A stretch of 64,000 nt of DNA from the NCBI RefSeq assembly GCF_019355395.1, contig NZ_CP048829.1, positions 2,397,001 to 2,461,000 on the forward strand, in the 5' to 3' direction. Of the stretch, positions 1-10,913 are shown one piece after another. Source of the DNA: Chordicoccus furentiruminis (GTDB lineage Bacteria > Bacillota > Clostridia > Lachnospirales > Lachnospiraceae). Within the stretch, counting starts at the first letter, position 1. Each line of letters starts with the position of its first letter. The notes under the pieces are model-generated. The model saw only the letters and a list, made by a program, of their open reading frames with translations, did no database searches and was not told the origin of the DNA. Made by a program: the position numbers and the translations under genes.

Positions 1-580
1 GGAAGCGCAGCACGCCAAGGAGAAGCGGCGCGGTCAGCACGACACTCGGAAGCACTGCGTCCCGGCGAAGACAGACGGCGGCCGCGAGAAAAAGAGAGCC
101 GCAGATCCCTTCACCGATCCGGGGTGTTTCCCGCCGCCACGCGCCGTACCAGAGCACGACACCCGCCGCAGCCATATAGAACGCGATGACCGTGTAGGAA
201 AAAAAGTACGGCACCGTCAGCGCGTCGATGAGCAGGACCGGCAGCAGGCAGAGCACACTGTGTGAAGCGTCCCAGACGGCGCGGTAGAACACCGTGAAGG
301 AGAGCACCGTGAAGACGGCCAGCATCGCCGCGTACCAGTTGACGCCGGGGGCGAGACGGTACAGAGCCTTCAGGACGCCTCCGATTACTGCACGGATGTA
401 GACGAGATGCGCGCATCCTGCCGTGCCGAAGGAGCCGTTCGCGATATAGTTCAGGAGATAATCGTCGGCGACCATGTAGTAGACCCTCGTAACCAGAAAA
501 GGCACGAGACTGATGATGGCCGCGGGAAGCAGCCAGAAGGCTGCCGTAAGGGCTGCATGCCCCCTTTTGCTGTGCTTCAT
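1..580 (-). CDS. Polytopic membrane protein, C-terminus beyond window
   Basis: An open frame runs on the minus strand from an ATG at 580 to the window edge with no stop, giving at least 193 residues. It is very hydrophobic: a first membrane segment at about residues 11-33, a polar stretch with an Asp-Asp pair (VADDYLLNY), then several further hydrophobic segments. A good ribosome site (AGGAAAGG) sits just upstream of the ATG. The Asp-Asp after the first membrane span recalls GT-C-like or DUF6056-type membrane proteins, but that is only an inference. It is divergent from sufC. No function can be assigned from this fragment. Confidence 0.6.
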   Translation of the reverse strand, partial: MKHSKRGHAALTAAFWLLPAAIISLVPFLVTRVYYMVADDYLLNYIANGSFGTAGCAHLVYIRAVIGGVLKALYRLAPGVNWYAAMLAVFTVLSFTVFYRAVWDASHSVLCLLPVLLIDALTVPYFFSYTVIAFYMAAAGVVLWYGAWRRETPRIGEGICGSLFLAAAVCLRRDAVLPSVVLTAPLLLGVLRF

Positions 581-654
581 ACCAGTCCTTTCCTATCATT
601 TCGTATCTTCTTATTTTACCAGAAGAAAGCCTGTAAGAAAAGGAAGAGAGAATC

Positions 655-683
655 TTGACAAGATTAGTAGGGTTTCATATAAT
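655..683 (+). promoter_or_regulatory. Consensus sigma-A promoter for suf operon
   Basis: TTGACA at 655-660 and TATAAT at 678-683 are separated by 17 bases, a perfect match to the housekeeping consensus. Transcription would start near 690, downstream of a possible TTG start at 683, so the ATG at 737 is favoured for sufC. Confidence 0.9.
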
Positions 684-736
684 TGGCACGGTTAAAGAAG
701 AGCAAAATTGTCGGAAATAGAAAGGCGGTCGACGCG

Positions 737-1528
737 ATGTCTGAAAATCTTCTTGAAGTCAAGGATTTATCGGTCAGTATCGAGGAGGGCGAGATCCTTC
801 ACGATGTGAACCTTCATATTGGCAGAGGCGAAACACATGTACTGATGGGACCGAACGGAGCGGGAAAATCCACTCTCGGCAACACGCTGATGGGAAATCC
901 GACCTATCATGTCACGGCGGGACAGATCCTTTTTGACGGCGAGGACATCACGCGCGCTTCGGCGGACGCGCGGGCCCGGGCCGGCATGTTCATGTCCTTC
1001 CAGAATCCGCTGGAGGTTCCGGGACTTTCGCTGGAAAGCTTCATCCGCAGCGCGCTGCGTCAGAAGACGGGGAAGAACGTGAAGCTGCTCGCCTACCGAA
1101 AACAGCTGGAGGAGACGATGAAGCTGCTCCAGATGGACGAATCCTACGCGGAACGAGACCTGAACGTGGGATTTTCGGGCGGCGAGAAGAAAAAAGCGGA
1201 GATTCTCCAGATGCTGATGCTCAGCCCGAAACTGGCGATTCTCGATGAGACGGATTCCGGACTGGACGTGGACGCGGTGCGCACAGTGTCAAAGGGAATC
1301 GAGGAGTATCACAAACGGAGCGATGGCGCGCTTCTCATCATCACGCACAGCACGAAGATTCTTGAGGCGCTTCATGTGGACTACACGCATGTGCTGGTGA
1401 AGGGAACACTGGTGACGACCGGCGGCGCGGAGCTGGTGGAACGGATCAACGAGCAGGGCTTCGAGAAGTACGTCGAGGAGGCGGCCGCGAGGATGGAAGC
1501 CGAACGCGCGAAGAGCGGGGAGGCCTGA
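737..1528 (+). CDS. sufC: Fe-S cluster assembly ATPase SufC
   Basis: SufC is the ABC-type ATPase of the cytoplasmic SufBCD scaffold that builds iron-sulfur clusters. The 263-residue product has Walker A GPNGAGKST at residues 38-46, a Q-loop (FQNP) near 88-91, the SufC-type signature FSGGEKKK near 146-153, Walker B LAILDE at 166-171 and the switch histidine at 204. The start at 737 has an AAAGGCGG ribosome site; an in-frame TTG at 683 lies inside the -10 box and is unlikely. It is the first gene of sufC-sufB-sufD-sufS-sufU and ends 3 bases before sufB. Confidence 0.95.
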   Translation: MSENLLEVKDLSVSIEEGEILHDVNLHIGRGETHVLMGPNGAGKSTLGNTLMGNPTYHVTAGQILFDGEDITRASADARARAGMFMSFQNPLEVPGLSLESFIRSALRQKTGKNVKLLAYRKQLEETMKLLQMDESYAERDLNVGFSGGEKKKAEILQMLMLSPKLAILDETDSGLDVDAVRTVSKGIEEYHKRSDGALLIITHSTKILEALHVDYTHVLVKGTLVTTGGAELVERINEQGFEKYVEEAAARMEAERAKSGEA

Positions 1529-1531
1529 CCG

Positions 1532-2986
1532 ATGGCAGAAAGAGCAGTGAATTTTGATCCCGCGATCGATACGAGCCGGGATGATATCAACGCGTATCTC
1601 GAGGGAACGGACCGGAGCCTCTATGACTTCCGGGACGAGGAGACAGGTTTTTACAAGGTGGACGAAGGGCTGACACCGGAGATCGTGGAGACGATTTCGA
1701 AGGAGAAGCATGATCCCGAGTGGATGAGAGAATTCCGACTGCATTCGCTTGAAATCTACAACCGTCTCCGCGTGCCGAACTGGGGACCGCCCATCGACGG
1801 ACTGGATATGAAGAAGATCGTCACCTACGTGCGGCCGAATACGGACATGAAGGCGACCTGGGACGATGTGCCGGAGGAGATCAAGAGCGCCTTCGACAAG
1901 CTGGGGATTCCGCAGGCGGAGCATGAGTATCTCGCCGGCGTGGGCGCGCAGTACGATTCGGAACTGGTCTACCATAACCTGCAGGACTATGTGGCGCGTC
2001 AGGGTGTCGTCTACACCGACATGGAGAGCGCGCTGACCGGCAAGTACGCGGATATGGTGAAGGAATACTTCATGAAGCTGGTCCCGCCGACGGACCACAA
2101 GTTTGCGGCGCTGCACGGCGCGGTCTGGTCCGGCGGATCCTTCGTCTACATCCCGAAGGGCGTGAAGGTTTCGATCCCGCTTCAGTCCTATTTCCGGCTG
2201 AACGCGAAGGGCGCGGGCCAGTTCGAGCATACGCTGATCATCGTGGACGAGGGAGCCGACCTTCATTTCATCGAAGGGTGTTCGGCGCCGAAGTGGAACG
2301 TGGCGAATCTTCACGCGGGCTGCGTGGAGCTCTATGTGAAGAAGAACGCGCGGCTCCGCTACTCGACCATCGAGAACTGGTCGAAGAACATGTACAATCT
2401 GAACACAAAGCGGGCCCTCGTGGAGGAGGGCGGCAGAATGGAGTGGGTGTCCGGATCCTTCGGCTCCCATGTCTCCTACCTGTATCCGACGACGATCCTG
2501 AAGGGCAGAGGCGCCGATGTGGAATACACCGGCATCACGTTCGCCGGCAAGGGACAGAATCTGGATACTGGCTGCCGGATGGTTCATATCGGAGAGGATA
2601 CAAGCTCGCTGGTGACGACGAAATCGCTGTCGAAGGACGGCGGCATCAGCACTTTCCGGAGTTCCGTACAGATTCAGCCGAAGGCGAAGAGGGCGAAATC
2701 CTCGGTGGACTGCCAGTCGCTGATGCTGGACAACCGCTCCCGCTCGGATACGATCCCGGAGATGGATGTCAGGACGAGCGACGCCGATGTGGGCCACGAG
2801 GCCAAGATCGGCCGGATCAGCGATGAGGCCGTCTTCTACCTGATGAGCCGAGGCATTCCCGAGGCGGAGGCCCGTGCGATGATCGTATCCGGCTTCGCGA
2901 ATCCGGTGAGCAAGGAGCTTCCGCTTGAATACGCGGCGGAGATGAACAACCTGATCCGACTCGAGATGGAAGGGAGTATGAGCTGA
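1532..2986 (+). CDS. sufB: Fe-S cluster assembly protein SufB
   Basis: SufB is the scaffold subunit on which the nascent cluster forms within the SufBC2D complex. The 484-residue length is normal. The conserved C-terminal region includes Cys394 in the SVDCQSLM motif, matching the conserved sulfur-accepting/cluster site of the family, and HEAKIGRISDEAVFYLMSRG near the end. The ribosome site GGGGAGG overlaps the end of sufC, and the stop overlaps the sufD start by one base, so the three genes are probably translationally coupled. Confidence 0.95.
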   Translation: MAERAVNFDPAIDTSRDDINAYLEGTDRSLYDFRDEETGFYKVDEGLTPEIVETISKEKHDPEWMREFRLHSLEIYNRLRVPNWGPPIDGLDMKKIVTYVRPNTDMKATWDDVPEEIKSAFDKLGIPQAEHEYLAGVGAQYDSELVYHNLQDYVARQGVVYTDMESALTGKYADMVKEYFMKLVPPTDHKFAALHGAVWSGGSFVYIPKGVKVSIPLQSYFRLNAKGAGQFEHTLIIVDEGADLHFIEGCSAPKWNVANLHAGCVELYVKKNARLRYSTIENWSKNMYNLNTKRALVEEGGRMEWVSGSFGSHVSYLYPTTILKGRGADVEYTGITFAGKGQNLDTGCRMVHIGEDTSSLVTTKSLSKDGGISTFRSSVQIQPKAKRAKSSVDCQSLMLDNRSRSDTIPEMDVRTSDADVGHEAKIGRISDEAVFYLMSRGIPEAEARAMIVSGFANPVSKELPLEYAAEMNNLIRLEMEGSMS

Positions 2987-4146
2987 TGGAAAATCTGAAT
3001 CTGACAGTCAGTCATCTGCCTTCGCTCACCTGGAACCGGCTTGGCGTGAACCAGGCGCAGGTGACGGCGGAGGCAAAGGAAGGCGCGCCCGCCGTCTTTA
3101 CGCTGCGGGGCGGGGCAGGCATGGCTGCGGGAGAAATCGGCGCGGCGGATGCGGACCGGAAGCTGGCCGCCGTCGCGGTGCCGGACCGCAGAGAAGCGTT
3201 TGTGGCGGGCAAGACCGCGATCTATCAGGAGCAGGGCTTCTCGACGGGACTCGGAGCCGAATTTTCCGATTATATGAGGAAAAATGCACCTGTCGTCCGG
3301 ACCGTCTCGGTGGCGCCCGGCGCGAAGCTGACGGAGCCGGCGGTTCTCACGTGGGATTTCGGCAGGGGCGGCAGCGATGCCGCGAGACAGCTGATCACAG
3401 TGGGTGACGGCGCGGAGGCGACGGTGCTTCTGGTGTATCGCTCGGACGCGGAGGCGGAAGGCATCTCGGCGGTGGAGACGGATGTCCTCATCGGCCGGGA
3501 CGCGACCCTGCATCTGATGAAGGTGAATCTGCTGGGCACGGGCTTCACTCACCTTGACGACACCGGCGCGGTGATCGGCGACGCCGGTACGCTGGATTTC
3601 CTCCAGATGGAGATGGGCGGCGCGAGGAACTGGGCCGGCTGCTACGCGGATGAACGGGGCAAAGGCGCGAACCTTAGGATCCGCACCGGTTACGCGGTGA
3701 ACGCGGACCACCGGCTTGATCTCAACTATGTCGTCGGCCAGTTCGGAAGAAAGACGGTCAGCGCCATCGATGTGAAGGGCGTGCTCGCGGATCGCGCGGT
3801 GAAGATCTTCCGGGGCACCATCGACTTCCGGAACGGCTCGGCCGGCTCTGTGGGAGACGAGCAGGAGGACGTGCTTCTGCTGGACGAGGACGTGATCAAC
3901 AAGACTGTGCCGGTCATCCTCTGCGAGGAGGAGGATGTGGACGGACGCCACGGCGCGTCCATCGGCCGGCTCTCGGAAGACATTCTTTTCTATCTCGCGA
4001 CACGCGGGATTGGAGAGAAGGAGGCGCAGCGCCTGATGCTCAGAGGGCGTCTTGCCGGCATCGCGCGGGCGATCCCGGACGAGGAGACTGTGAAGCTTAT
4101 CGACGCGGCGATCGACCGCTACGGATCAGACGGGGAGTCGGACTGA
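2986..4146 (+). CDS. sufD: Fe-S cluster assembly protein SufD
   Basis: SufD is the SufB paralog that partners it in the SufBC2D scaffold. The 386-residue product has the SufBD beta-helix core and the C-terminal motif GASIGRLSEDILFYLATRGI, which parallels the SufB C-terminus. Its ATG overlaps the sufB stop (TGATG) by one base. The N-terminal part diverges from better-known SufD proteins, as is usual in Firmicutes. Confidence 0.9.
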   Translation: MENLNLTVSHLPSLTWNRLGVNQAQVTAEAKEGAPAVFTLRGGAGMAAGEIGAADADRKLAAVAVPDRREAFVAGKTAIYQEQGFSTGLGAEFSDYMRKNAPVVRTVSVAPGAKLTEPAVLTWDFGRGGSDAARQLITVGDGAEATVLLVYRSDAEAEGISAVETDVLIGRDATLHLMKVNLLGTGFTHLDDTGAVIGDAGTLDFLQMEMGGARNWAGCYADERGKGANLRIRTGYAVNADHRLDLNYVVGQFGRKTVSAIDVKGVLADRAVKIFRGTIDFRNGSAGSVGDEQEDVLLLDEDVINKTVPVILCEEEDVDGRHGASIGRLSEDILFYLATRGIGEKEAQRLMLRGRLAGIARAIPDEETVKLIDAAIDRYGSDGESD

Positions 4147-4158
4147 GGAGGCAGGCAG

Positions 4159-5376
4159 ATGAATACAGACGCGGTGAGAGCCGATTTTCCGATCCTTTCG
4201 GACGGAAGCTATATCTATTTTGACAACGCGGCCACGACCCAGCGCCCCCGGGCCGTGCTGGAGGCGGTCAATGCGTTTTACAGCAGCGAGAACGCCAACC
4301 CGCTCCGCGGCCTCTACGAGTGGAGTGTCCGTGCGACGGAGTCCTATGAGGCGGCCCGCCACGCGGTGGCGGAGCTGATTGGCGCGGCGGAGGACGCGGA
4401 GATCATTTTCACGAGAAATGCAACCGAGTCTCTGAACCTGATCGCCTGCAGCTACGCCCGGACCCGGCTTCGCCCCGGCGACGAGATCGCGGTGGGCATC
4501 ACCGAGCATCACAGCGACCTGCTGCCCTGGCAGATGGCCGCCCGTGAGACCGGAGCCCGTCTTGTTTTCCTCGAGTGCGAGCCGGACGGCACATACACCG
4601 ATAACGAGATTGAATCGAAGATCGGGGAGAAGACAAAGATCGCGGCGATCGGTCAGGTCAGCAACGTGCTGGGGACAGAGAACCCGGTTAAGAAAATCGG
4701 AGAACGGGTGCATGCTTTCGGCGGCGTTCTGGTGGTGGACGGCGCCCAGAGCGCGCCGCATATGGCGGTGGACGTTCAGGCGATGGGCGCGGATTTCTTC
4801 GCGTTTTCCGGCCACAAGATGCTGGCGCCGATGGGGATCGGCGTGCTCTACGGCCGGCGCGCTCTGCTGGAGGAGATGCCTCCGTTCCTGGTCGGCGGGG
4901 AAATGATTGAGACCGTGACGAGGGAGGGCGCCACCTACGCGGAGCTGCCGCATAAATTCGAGGCCGGTACGGTCAACGCGGCCGGCGCGGTGGGGCTGCA
5001 CGCGGCGATCGACTATCTGCGCGGCGTGGGTTTCGACGAGATCCGTAGGCGGGAGGAGCATCTGACCTCGCTTCTGCTTGAGGAGATGCGGGCGGTTCCC
5101 CATGTCACGGTGTACGGATCGGAGGATCCGAAACGTCATACCGGCATTGTCTCCTTCAACATCGAGGGATGTCATCCGCATGACGTATCGTCGATTCTGG
5201 ATATGGACCACATCTGCATCCGCGCGGGGCATCACTGCGCGCAGCCGCTGCTCGAGCATCTGCACGTCAGCTCGACATGCCGGGCGAGCCTGTATTTCTA
5301 TAACACGGAGGATGAGGTGCACCGGTTCGCGGAGAGTCTGCGCAAGGTGCGGGGCGAGCTGGGCTACAGCGACTGA
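4159..5376 (+). CDS. sufS: Cysteine desulfurase SufS
   Basis: This PLP enzyme takes sulfur from L-cysteine as an enzyme-bound persulfide and passes it on, in this operon to SufU. The 405-residue product carries the class-V aminotransferase features: RNATESLNL, TEHHSDLLPWQ, the phosphate/PLP region DGAQSAPH, the PLP lysine Lys220 in FSGHK, and the catalytic Cys360 in RAGHHCAQP. It begins 12 bases after sufD with a GGAGGCAG ribosome site and precedes sufU by 14 bases. Confidence 0.95.
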   Translation: MNTDAVRADFPILSDGSYIYFDNAATTQRPRAVLEAVNAFYSSENANPLRGLYEWSVRATESYEAARHAVAELIGAAEDAEIIFTRNATESLNLIACSYARTRLRPGDEIAVGITEHHSDLLPWQMAARETGARLVFLECEPDGTYTDNEIESKIGEKTKIAAIGQVSNVLGTENPVKKIGERVHAFGGVLVVDGAQSAPHMAVDVQAMGADFFAFSGHKMLAPMGIGVLYGRRALLEEMPPFLVGGEMIETVTREGATYAELPHKFEAGTVNAAGAVGLHAAIDYLRGVGFDEIRRREEHLTSLLLEEMRAVPHVTVYGSEDPKRHTGIVSFNIEGCHPHDVSSILDMDHICIRAGHHCAQPLLEHLHVSSTCRASLYFYNTEDEVHRFAESLRKVRGELGYSD

Positions 5377-5390
5377 AGCCGGAGGGAAGA

Positions 5391-5840
5391 ATGATGGATC
5401 TGAAACAGATGTATCGCGAGATTATCAATGAGCACAACCTGCATCCGGACCACAAGCATGATCTGGAGAATCCGACTGTGGTGCTCCGGGGCGTCAACCC
5501 GAGTTGCGGCGACGATATCAATCTGCAGCTGAAGATCGAGGACGGACGGATCGTCGACGGCAGCTTCAACGGAAGCGGCTGCGCGATCTCCCAGGCGTCC
5601 GCCGACATCATGCTTGACAATATCATCGGGAAGAGTGAAGAGGAAGCCCGTCATCTCGGCGATATTTTCATGAGAATGATCAAAGGCGAGGCCGCGGAGT
5701 GGGAGATCGAGGAACTGGACGAGGCCGCCGCGCTGCAAAACGTGTCGCATATGCCGGCCCGCGTGAAGTGCGCCCAGCTCGGCTGGCGGACGATGAACGA
5801 GATCATCGATGAGGACGAGAAGAAAAAGAAACCGGAATGA
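5391..5840 (+). CDS. sufU: Sulfurtransferase/zinc protein SufU
   Basis: SufU accepts persulfide sulfur from SufS and replaces SufE in Gram-positive bacteria. The 149-residue product has the three conserved zinc-ligand cysteines Cys39 (NPSCGDD), Cys64 (GSGCAIS) and Cys127 (RVKCAQL) together with Asp41. Two adjacent in-frame ATGs (5391 and 5394) follow a GGAGGGAAGA ribosome site. It is the last suf gene; a terminator follows within 35 bases. The C-terminus is a lysine/glutamate-rich tail. Confidence 0.93.
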   Translation: MMDLKQMYREIINEHNLHPDHKHDLENPTVVLRGVNPSCGDDINLQLKIEDGRIVDGSFNGSGCAISQASADIMLDNIIGKSEEEARHLGDIFMRMIKGEAAEWEIEELDEAAALQNVSHMPARVKCAQLGWRTMNEIIDEDEKKKKPE

Positions 5841-5870
5841 ACGGCCTGTGTGCCGCCCGGACGGAAGAAG

Positions 5871-5915
5871 AACGGGACCGGATTCGCCAGACGCGGCGGA
5901 CCCGGCCCCGTTTTT
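5871..5915 (+). terminator. Terminator of suf operon
   Basis: Arms 5871-5881 (AACGGGACCGG) and 5902-5912 pair with one mismatch and run into five T residues at 5911-5915. It lies 31 bases after the sufU stop. Confidence 0.75.
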
Positions 5916-6238
5916 AAGCCTTGGAAGCTTCCGCTTCTATTTTCAATTTCAAAATATGAAAAGGCCCCGACGGGGGAGCCGACGGGACCTTTCCAGGGGA
6001 GTAAAAAATAAATAAGGGGTTGTAAAAAAATTTTTGAAGGGTAAATTCTTTTACATCGACGATTATAGCCGATGACATGCATAAAAGCAACAAAAACTTA
6101 ACACTATTTTAAAGAAATTTGAGCGAGATGACCGCGGCGGCTGTAAAGACGCTGAAAAAGCCGGACCGGGGCCGGCACACAGGAGCGGAAAATCACCTGT
6201 TTCAGGGAATCGGCATGGGCAGGATGACGGCGCTGGCT
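5916..6238. other. Long intergenic region with hairpin and AT-rich tract
   Basis: No gene is supported here. An imperfect 14-bp inverted repeat lies at 5960-5992 (12 of 14 pairs); on the minus strand it is followed by a T-rich stretch, so it may be a second terminator. From about 5998 to 6115 the sequence is strikingly A/T-rich compared with the GC-rich surroundings. Open frames across the region show no family resemblance. Confidence 0.5.
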
Positions 6239-6244
6239 TATAAT
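6216..6244 (+). promoter_or_regulatory. Probable glpK promoter
   Basis: TGGGCA (6216-6221) and TATAAT (6239-6244) are spaced by 17 bases, 70 bases upstream of the glpK start. The -10 is perfect and the -35 matches 4 of 6. Confidence 0.5.
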
Positions 6245-6263
6245 AGCAGTACGATCAGAGTGA

Positions 6264-7814
<1,551 letters not shown>

Positions 7815-7818
7815 GGTT

Positions 7819-7847
7819 TGAATTTCACAGGGGCTTCTGATAGTATA
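7819..7847 (+). promoter_or_regulatory. Probable lepA-hemW promoter
   Basis: TTGAAT (7819-7824), a 17-base spacer and TAGTAT (7842-7847) lie just after the glpK stop and 67 bases before lepA. Confidence 0.55.
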
Positions 7848-7913
7848 GACGGAGCACAGCCTGTCAGAGGCTTATAAGGAAGTCAGGCCGCACGGACGGC
7901 ACGGAGAGGAACG

Positions 7914-9719
7914 ATGGATCAGAGCAAAATCCGCAATTTCTGCATTATCGCGCACATCGATCACGGGAAAAGCACGCTGGCGGACCGCATCATCGAGATG
8001 ACGGGCCTGCTCACCGAGCGGGAGATGCAGGATCAGGTGCTGGACAACATGGATCTCGAACGCGAGAGGGGCATCACGATCAAGGCCCAGACCGTCCGCA
8101 CGGTGTACCGTGCGGACGACGGGGAGGAGTATGTCTTCAACCTGATCGATACGCCGGGGCATGTGGACTTCAATTATGAGGTCTCACGGAGCCTCGCCGC
8201 CTGCGACGGCGCGGTGCTGGTAGTGGACGCCACTCAGGGCGTGGAGGCCCAGACGCTGGGCAACGTGTATCTCGCGCTTGATCACGATCTGGAGATCCTT
8301 CCGGTCATCAACAAGATCGATCTCCCGAGCGCGCAGCCGGACGAGACCGCGAAGGAGATCGAGGATATCATCGGTCTGGATACGGAGAACGCGCCGCGCA
8401 TCTCGGCGAAGACGGGGCTCAACGTCCATGAGGTGCTCGAGGCGATCGTGCACCAGCTTCCTGCGCCCTCCGGCGACCCGGACGGACCGCTGAAGGCGCT
8501 GATCTTCGATTCGCTCTACGACAGCTACCGCGGCGTGATCGTCTTCATGCGGATTTTCGACGGGTCCGTGAGGAAGGGCTCGAAGGTCCGCATGATGGCG
8601 ACCGGCGCGGAGTTCGAGGTGACGGAGGTCGGTATCTTCGGGGCGGGAAAATTCATTCCGACCGATGAACTGACAGCCGGCACGGTGGGCTACCTCGAGG
8701 CGAGCATCAAAGAGATGCGCCTCACGCGGGTCGGCGACACGGTGACGGACGCAGAGCGCCCCTGCGCCGAGGCGCTGCCGGGCTACAAGGAGCCTCAGCC
8801 GATGGTCTACTGCGGCATCTACCCGGCGGAGACGCCGAAGTACCCGGATCTGCGCGACGCGCTGGAGAAACTCCAGCTGAACGACGCGGCGCTTCAGTAT
8901 GAGCCGGAGACGTCCCAGGCGCTGGGATTCGGGTTCCGCTGCGGCTTTCTCGGTCTGCTCCATCTGGATGTGGTTCAGGAGCGGCTGGAGAGAGAGTATG
9001 ATCTTGACCTGATCACGACGGCGCCGAGCGTGATCTACAAGGTCCACAAGACCAACGGGGATGTGATCGATCTCACCAATCCGTCCAATCTGCCGGATCC
9101 GTCGGAGATCGACTACATGGAGGAGCCGATGGTGCAGGCGGAGATCATGCTGACGACCGAGTACATCGGGCCGATCATGACGCTCTGCCAGGAGCGCCGG
9201 GGCGTCTATGAGTCCACGGAGTACGTCGAGACGACCCGCGCTGTCCTCAAATACCGGATGCCGCTCAACGAGATCATCTATGATTTCTTCGACGCGCTCA
9301 AGAGCCGCTCCCGGGGCTACGCGTCTTTCGACTACACCTTTGACGGCTATGAGAGAAGTGATCTGACCAGACTGGATATTCTCGTGAACCATGAACCGGT
9401 GGACGCGCTGTCCTTCATCGTCTACGCGCCCAACGCCTATGCCCGCGGTTCCCAGATGTGCGCGAAGCTGAAGAAGGAGATCCCGCGGCAGCTCTTCGAT
9501 ATTCCGATCCAGGCGGCGATCGGCTCGAAGATCATCGCCCGCGAGACGGTGCGCCAGGTCCGGAAGGATGTGCTGGCGAAATGCTACGGCGGTGATATTT
9601 CCCGAAAAAAGAAGCTGCTGGAAAAGCAGAAGGAAGGCAAGAAGAAGATGCGTGAGATCGGCAGCGTGCAGGTGCCGAAGGAGGCCTTCCTCAACGTGCT
9701 CAGACTGGACGAGGAATGA
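7914..9719 (+). CDS. lepA: Elongation factor 4 (LepA)
   Basis: LepA is a ribosome-associated translational GTPase. The 601-residue product shows G1 AHIDHGKST at residues 13-21, the G2 region [10 protein letters not shown]3 DTPGHVDF and G4 NKIDLP, then domain II, the EF-G-like domains and the LepA-specific C-terminal domain ([21 protein letters not shown]). The start at 7914 follows a GAGAGGAACG ribosome site. Its stop overlaps the hemW start (ATGA). Confidence 0.96.
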   Translation: MDQSKIRNFCIIAHIDHGKSTLADRIIEMTGLLTEREMQDQVLDNMDLERERGITIKAQTVRTVYRADDGEEYVFNLIDTPGHVDFNYEVSRSLAACDGAVLVVDATQGVEAQTLGNVYLALDHDLEILPVINKIDLPSAQPDETAKEIEDIIGLDTENAPRISAKTGLNVHEVLEAIVHQLPAPSGDPDGPLKALIFDSLYDSYRGVIVFMRIFDGSVRKGSKVRMMATGAEFEVTEVGIFGAGKFIPTDELTAGTVGYLEASIKEMRLTRVGDTVTDAERPCAEALPGYKEPQPMVYCGIYPAETPKYPDLRDALEKLQLNDAALQYEPETSQALGFGFRCGFLGLLHLDVVQERLEREYDLDLITTAPSVIYKVHKTNGDVIDLTNPSNLPDPSEIDYMEEPMVQAEIMLTTEYIGPIMTLCQERRGVYESTEYVETTRAVLKYRMPLNEIIYDFFDALKSRSRGYASFDYTFDGYERSDLTRLDILVNHEPVDALSFIVYAPNAYARGSQMCAKLKKEIPRQLFDIPIQAAIGSKIIARETVRQVRKDVLAKCYGGDISRKKKLLEKQKEGKKKMREIGSVQVPKEAFLNVLRLDEE

Positions 9720-10858
9720 TGAACGGAATCGGCCTTTATCTGCATTTCCCGTTCTGCGTGAGAAAGTGCCGGTACTGCGATTTCCTTTCGTTCCCCTCGG
9801 ATGAGGAAACCAAAGGACGGTACGCGGCGGCCCTGATCCGGGAGATCCGCGCGTACGGCGGCGCACTCCGGGACCGGGAGGTGGACAGCGTCTTTCTCGG
9901 CGGCGGCACGCCGTCGGTGATGCCGGTTCCGCATCTCCGCCGGATTTTTGAGGTGCTCCGCGAGACCTTCCGGATCGCGCCCGGCGCGGAGATCACGATG
10001 GAGGTCAACCCGGGGACTGTGACGGAACCTCTGATGGAGCTGATCCGGGAGGAGGTCAGCCGGGTCAGTCTGGGCGTTCAGTCCTTCGACGACCGCGAAC
10101 TGGCGTTTCTGGGGAGGATCCATACGGCTTCGGAGGCGGACCGGAGCGTGGAACGGCTTCGGATGGCGGGCGTGAACAATCTGAATCTGGACCTGATGTC
10201 CGGGCTGCCGGATCAGACGGAGGAAAGCTGGGAGAAGACGCTCATCCACGCTCTGTCGCTCAGACCGGAGCATATCAGCGCCTACAGCCTGATCGTAGAG
10301 GAGGGTACGCCCTTCGCCGCAATGCGGAAGGAGGGCCGTCTTCCTCTGCCGGATGAGGGTACGGAACGGCGCATGTACGCCCGGACCGGAGAGATACTGG
10401 CAGCGGCGGGATTCCGCCGGTACGAAATTTCCAACTACGCGCGGGAGGGCTTTGCCTGCCGCCACAATATCCGTTACTGGCGGCGGGGGGAGTATCTCGG
10501 TCTCGGACTGGGGGCGGCTTCGCTGATGGATGAGACCCGCTGGCGGAACACCCGGAGTCTGAAGACATATCTTGACGGTTCGGCCTCGCCGGAAGCCATT
10601 CTGAGGGATGTGGAAAGACTGGACCGGAAATCGGAGATCGAGGAATTCATGTTTCTCGGACTGAGAATGACGGACGGCATCACCGAAGAGGCGTTCCGGC
10701 ACGCGTTCGCTCTTTCGCTTGCCGATGTGTACGGCGATGTGATCCGGAAGCTGGAGCGCGAAGGACTCATGACCGGGGACGGGCGGGGCCGCTTCCGCCT
10801 CACGGATTACGGAATCGATATCAGCAACGAGGTGCTGGCGGAGTTTCTGCTGGACTGA
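9716..10858 (+). CDS. hemW: Radical SAM heme chaperone HemW
   Basis: The N-terminal radical SAM cluster motif is CVRKCRYC (Cys14, Cys18, Cys21), followed by GGGTPS and a HemN-type C-terminal domain. The 380-residue length and short N-terminus fit HemW (heme insertion into target proteins) rather than true HemN coproporphyrinogen dehydrogenase, which is longer. The start overlaps the lepA stop by four bases, a common lepA-hemW arrangement. Two adjacent ATGs (9716, 9719) are possible. Confidence 0.9.
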   Translation: MMNGIGLYLHFPFCVRKCRYCDFLSFPSDEETKGRYAAALIREIRAYGGALRDREVDSVFLGGGTPSVMPVPHLRRIFEVLRETFRIAPGAEITMEVNPGTVTEPLMELIREEVSRVSLGVQSFDDRELAFLGRIHTASEADRSVERLRMAGVNNLNLDLMSGLPDQTEESWEKTLIHALSLRPEHISAYSLIVEEGTPFAAMRKEGRLPLPDEGTERRMYARTGEILAAAGFRRYEISNYAREGFACRHNIRYWRRGEYLGLGLGAASLMDETRWRNTRSLKTYLDGSASPEAILRDVERLDRKSEIEEFMFLGLRMTDGITEEAFRHAFALSLADVYGDVIRKLEREGLMTGDGRGRFRLTDYGIDISNEVLAEFLLD

Positions 10859-10913
10859 GGAACATGCATCCGCCGGCGCCGGACGTGCCGGAGAGAAATC
10901 GGAGGAGACGCAT

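Noticed and set aside
1289-2797. Long minus-strand open frame opposite sufC/sufB
   Set aside because: It is antisense to clear suf genes, has Arg/His-rich composition typical of GC-rich shadow frames and no ribosome site or family motif. The same applies to other long antisense frames such as 8184-9866, 13104-14588 and 16372-18351.
5651-6082. Minus-strand frame crossing the end of sufU and the gap after it
   Set aside because: It is antisense to sufU and crosses the terminator; no motif.
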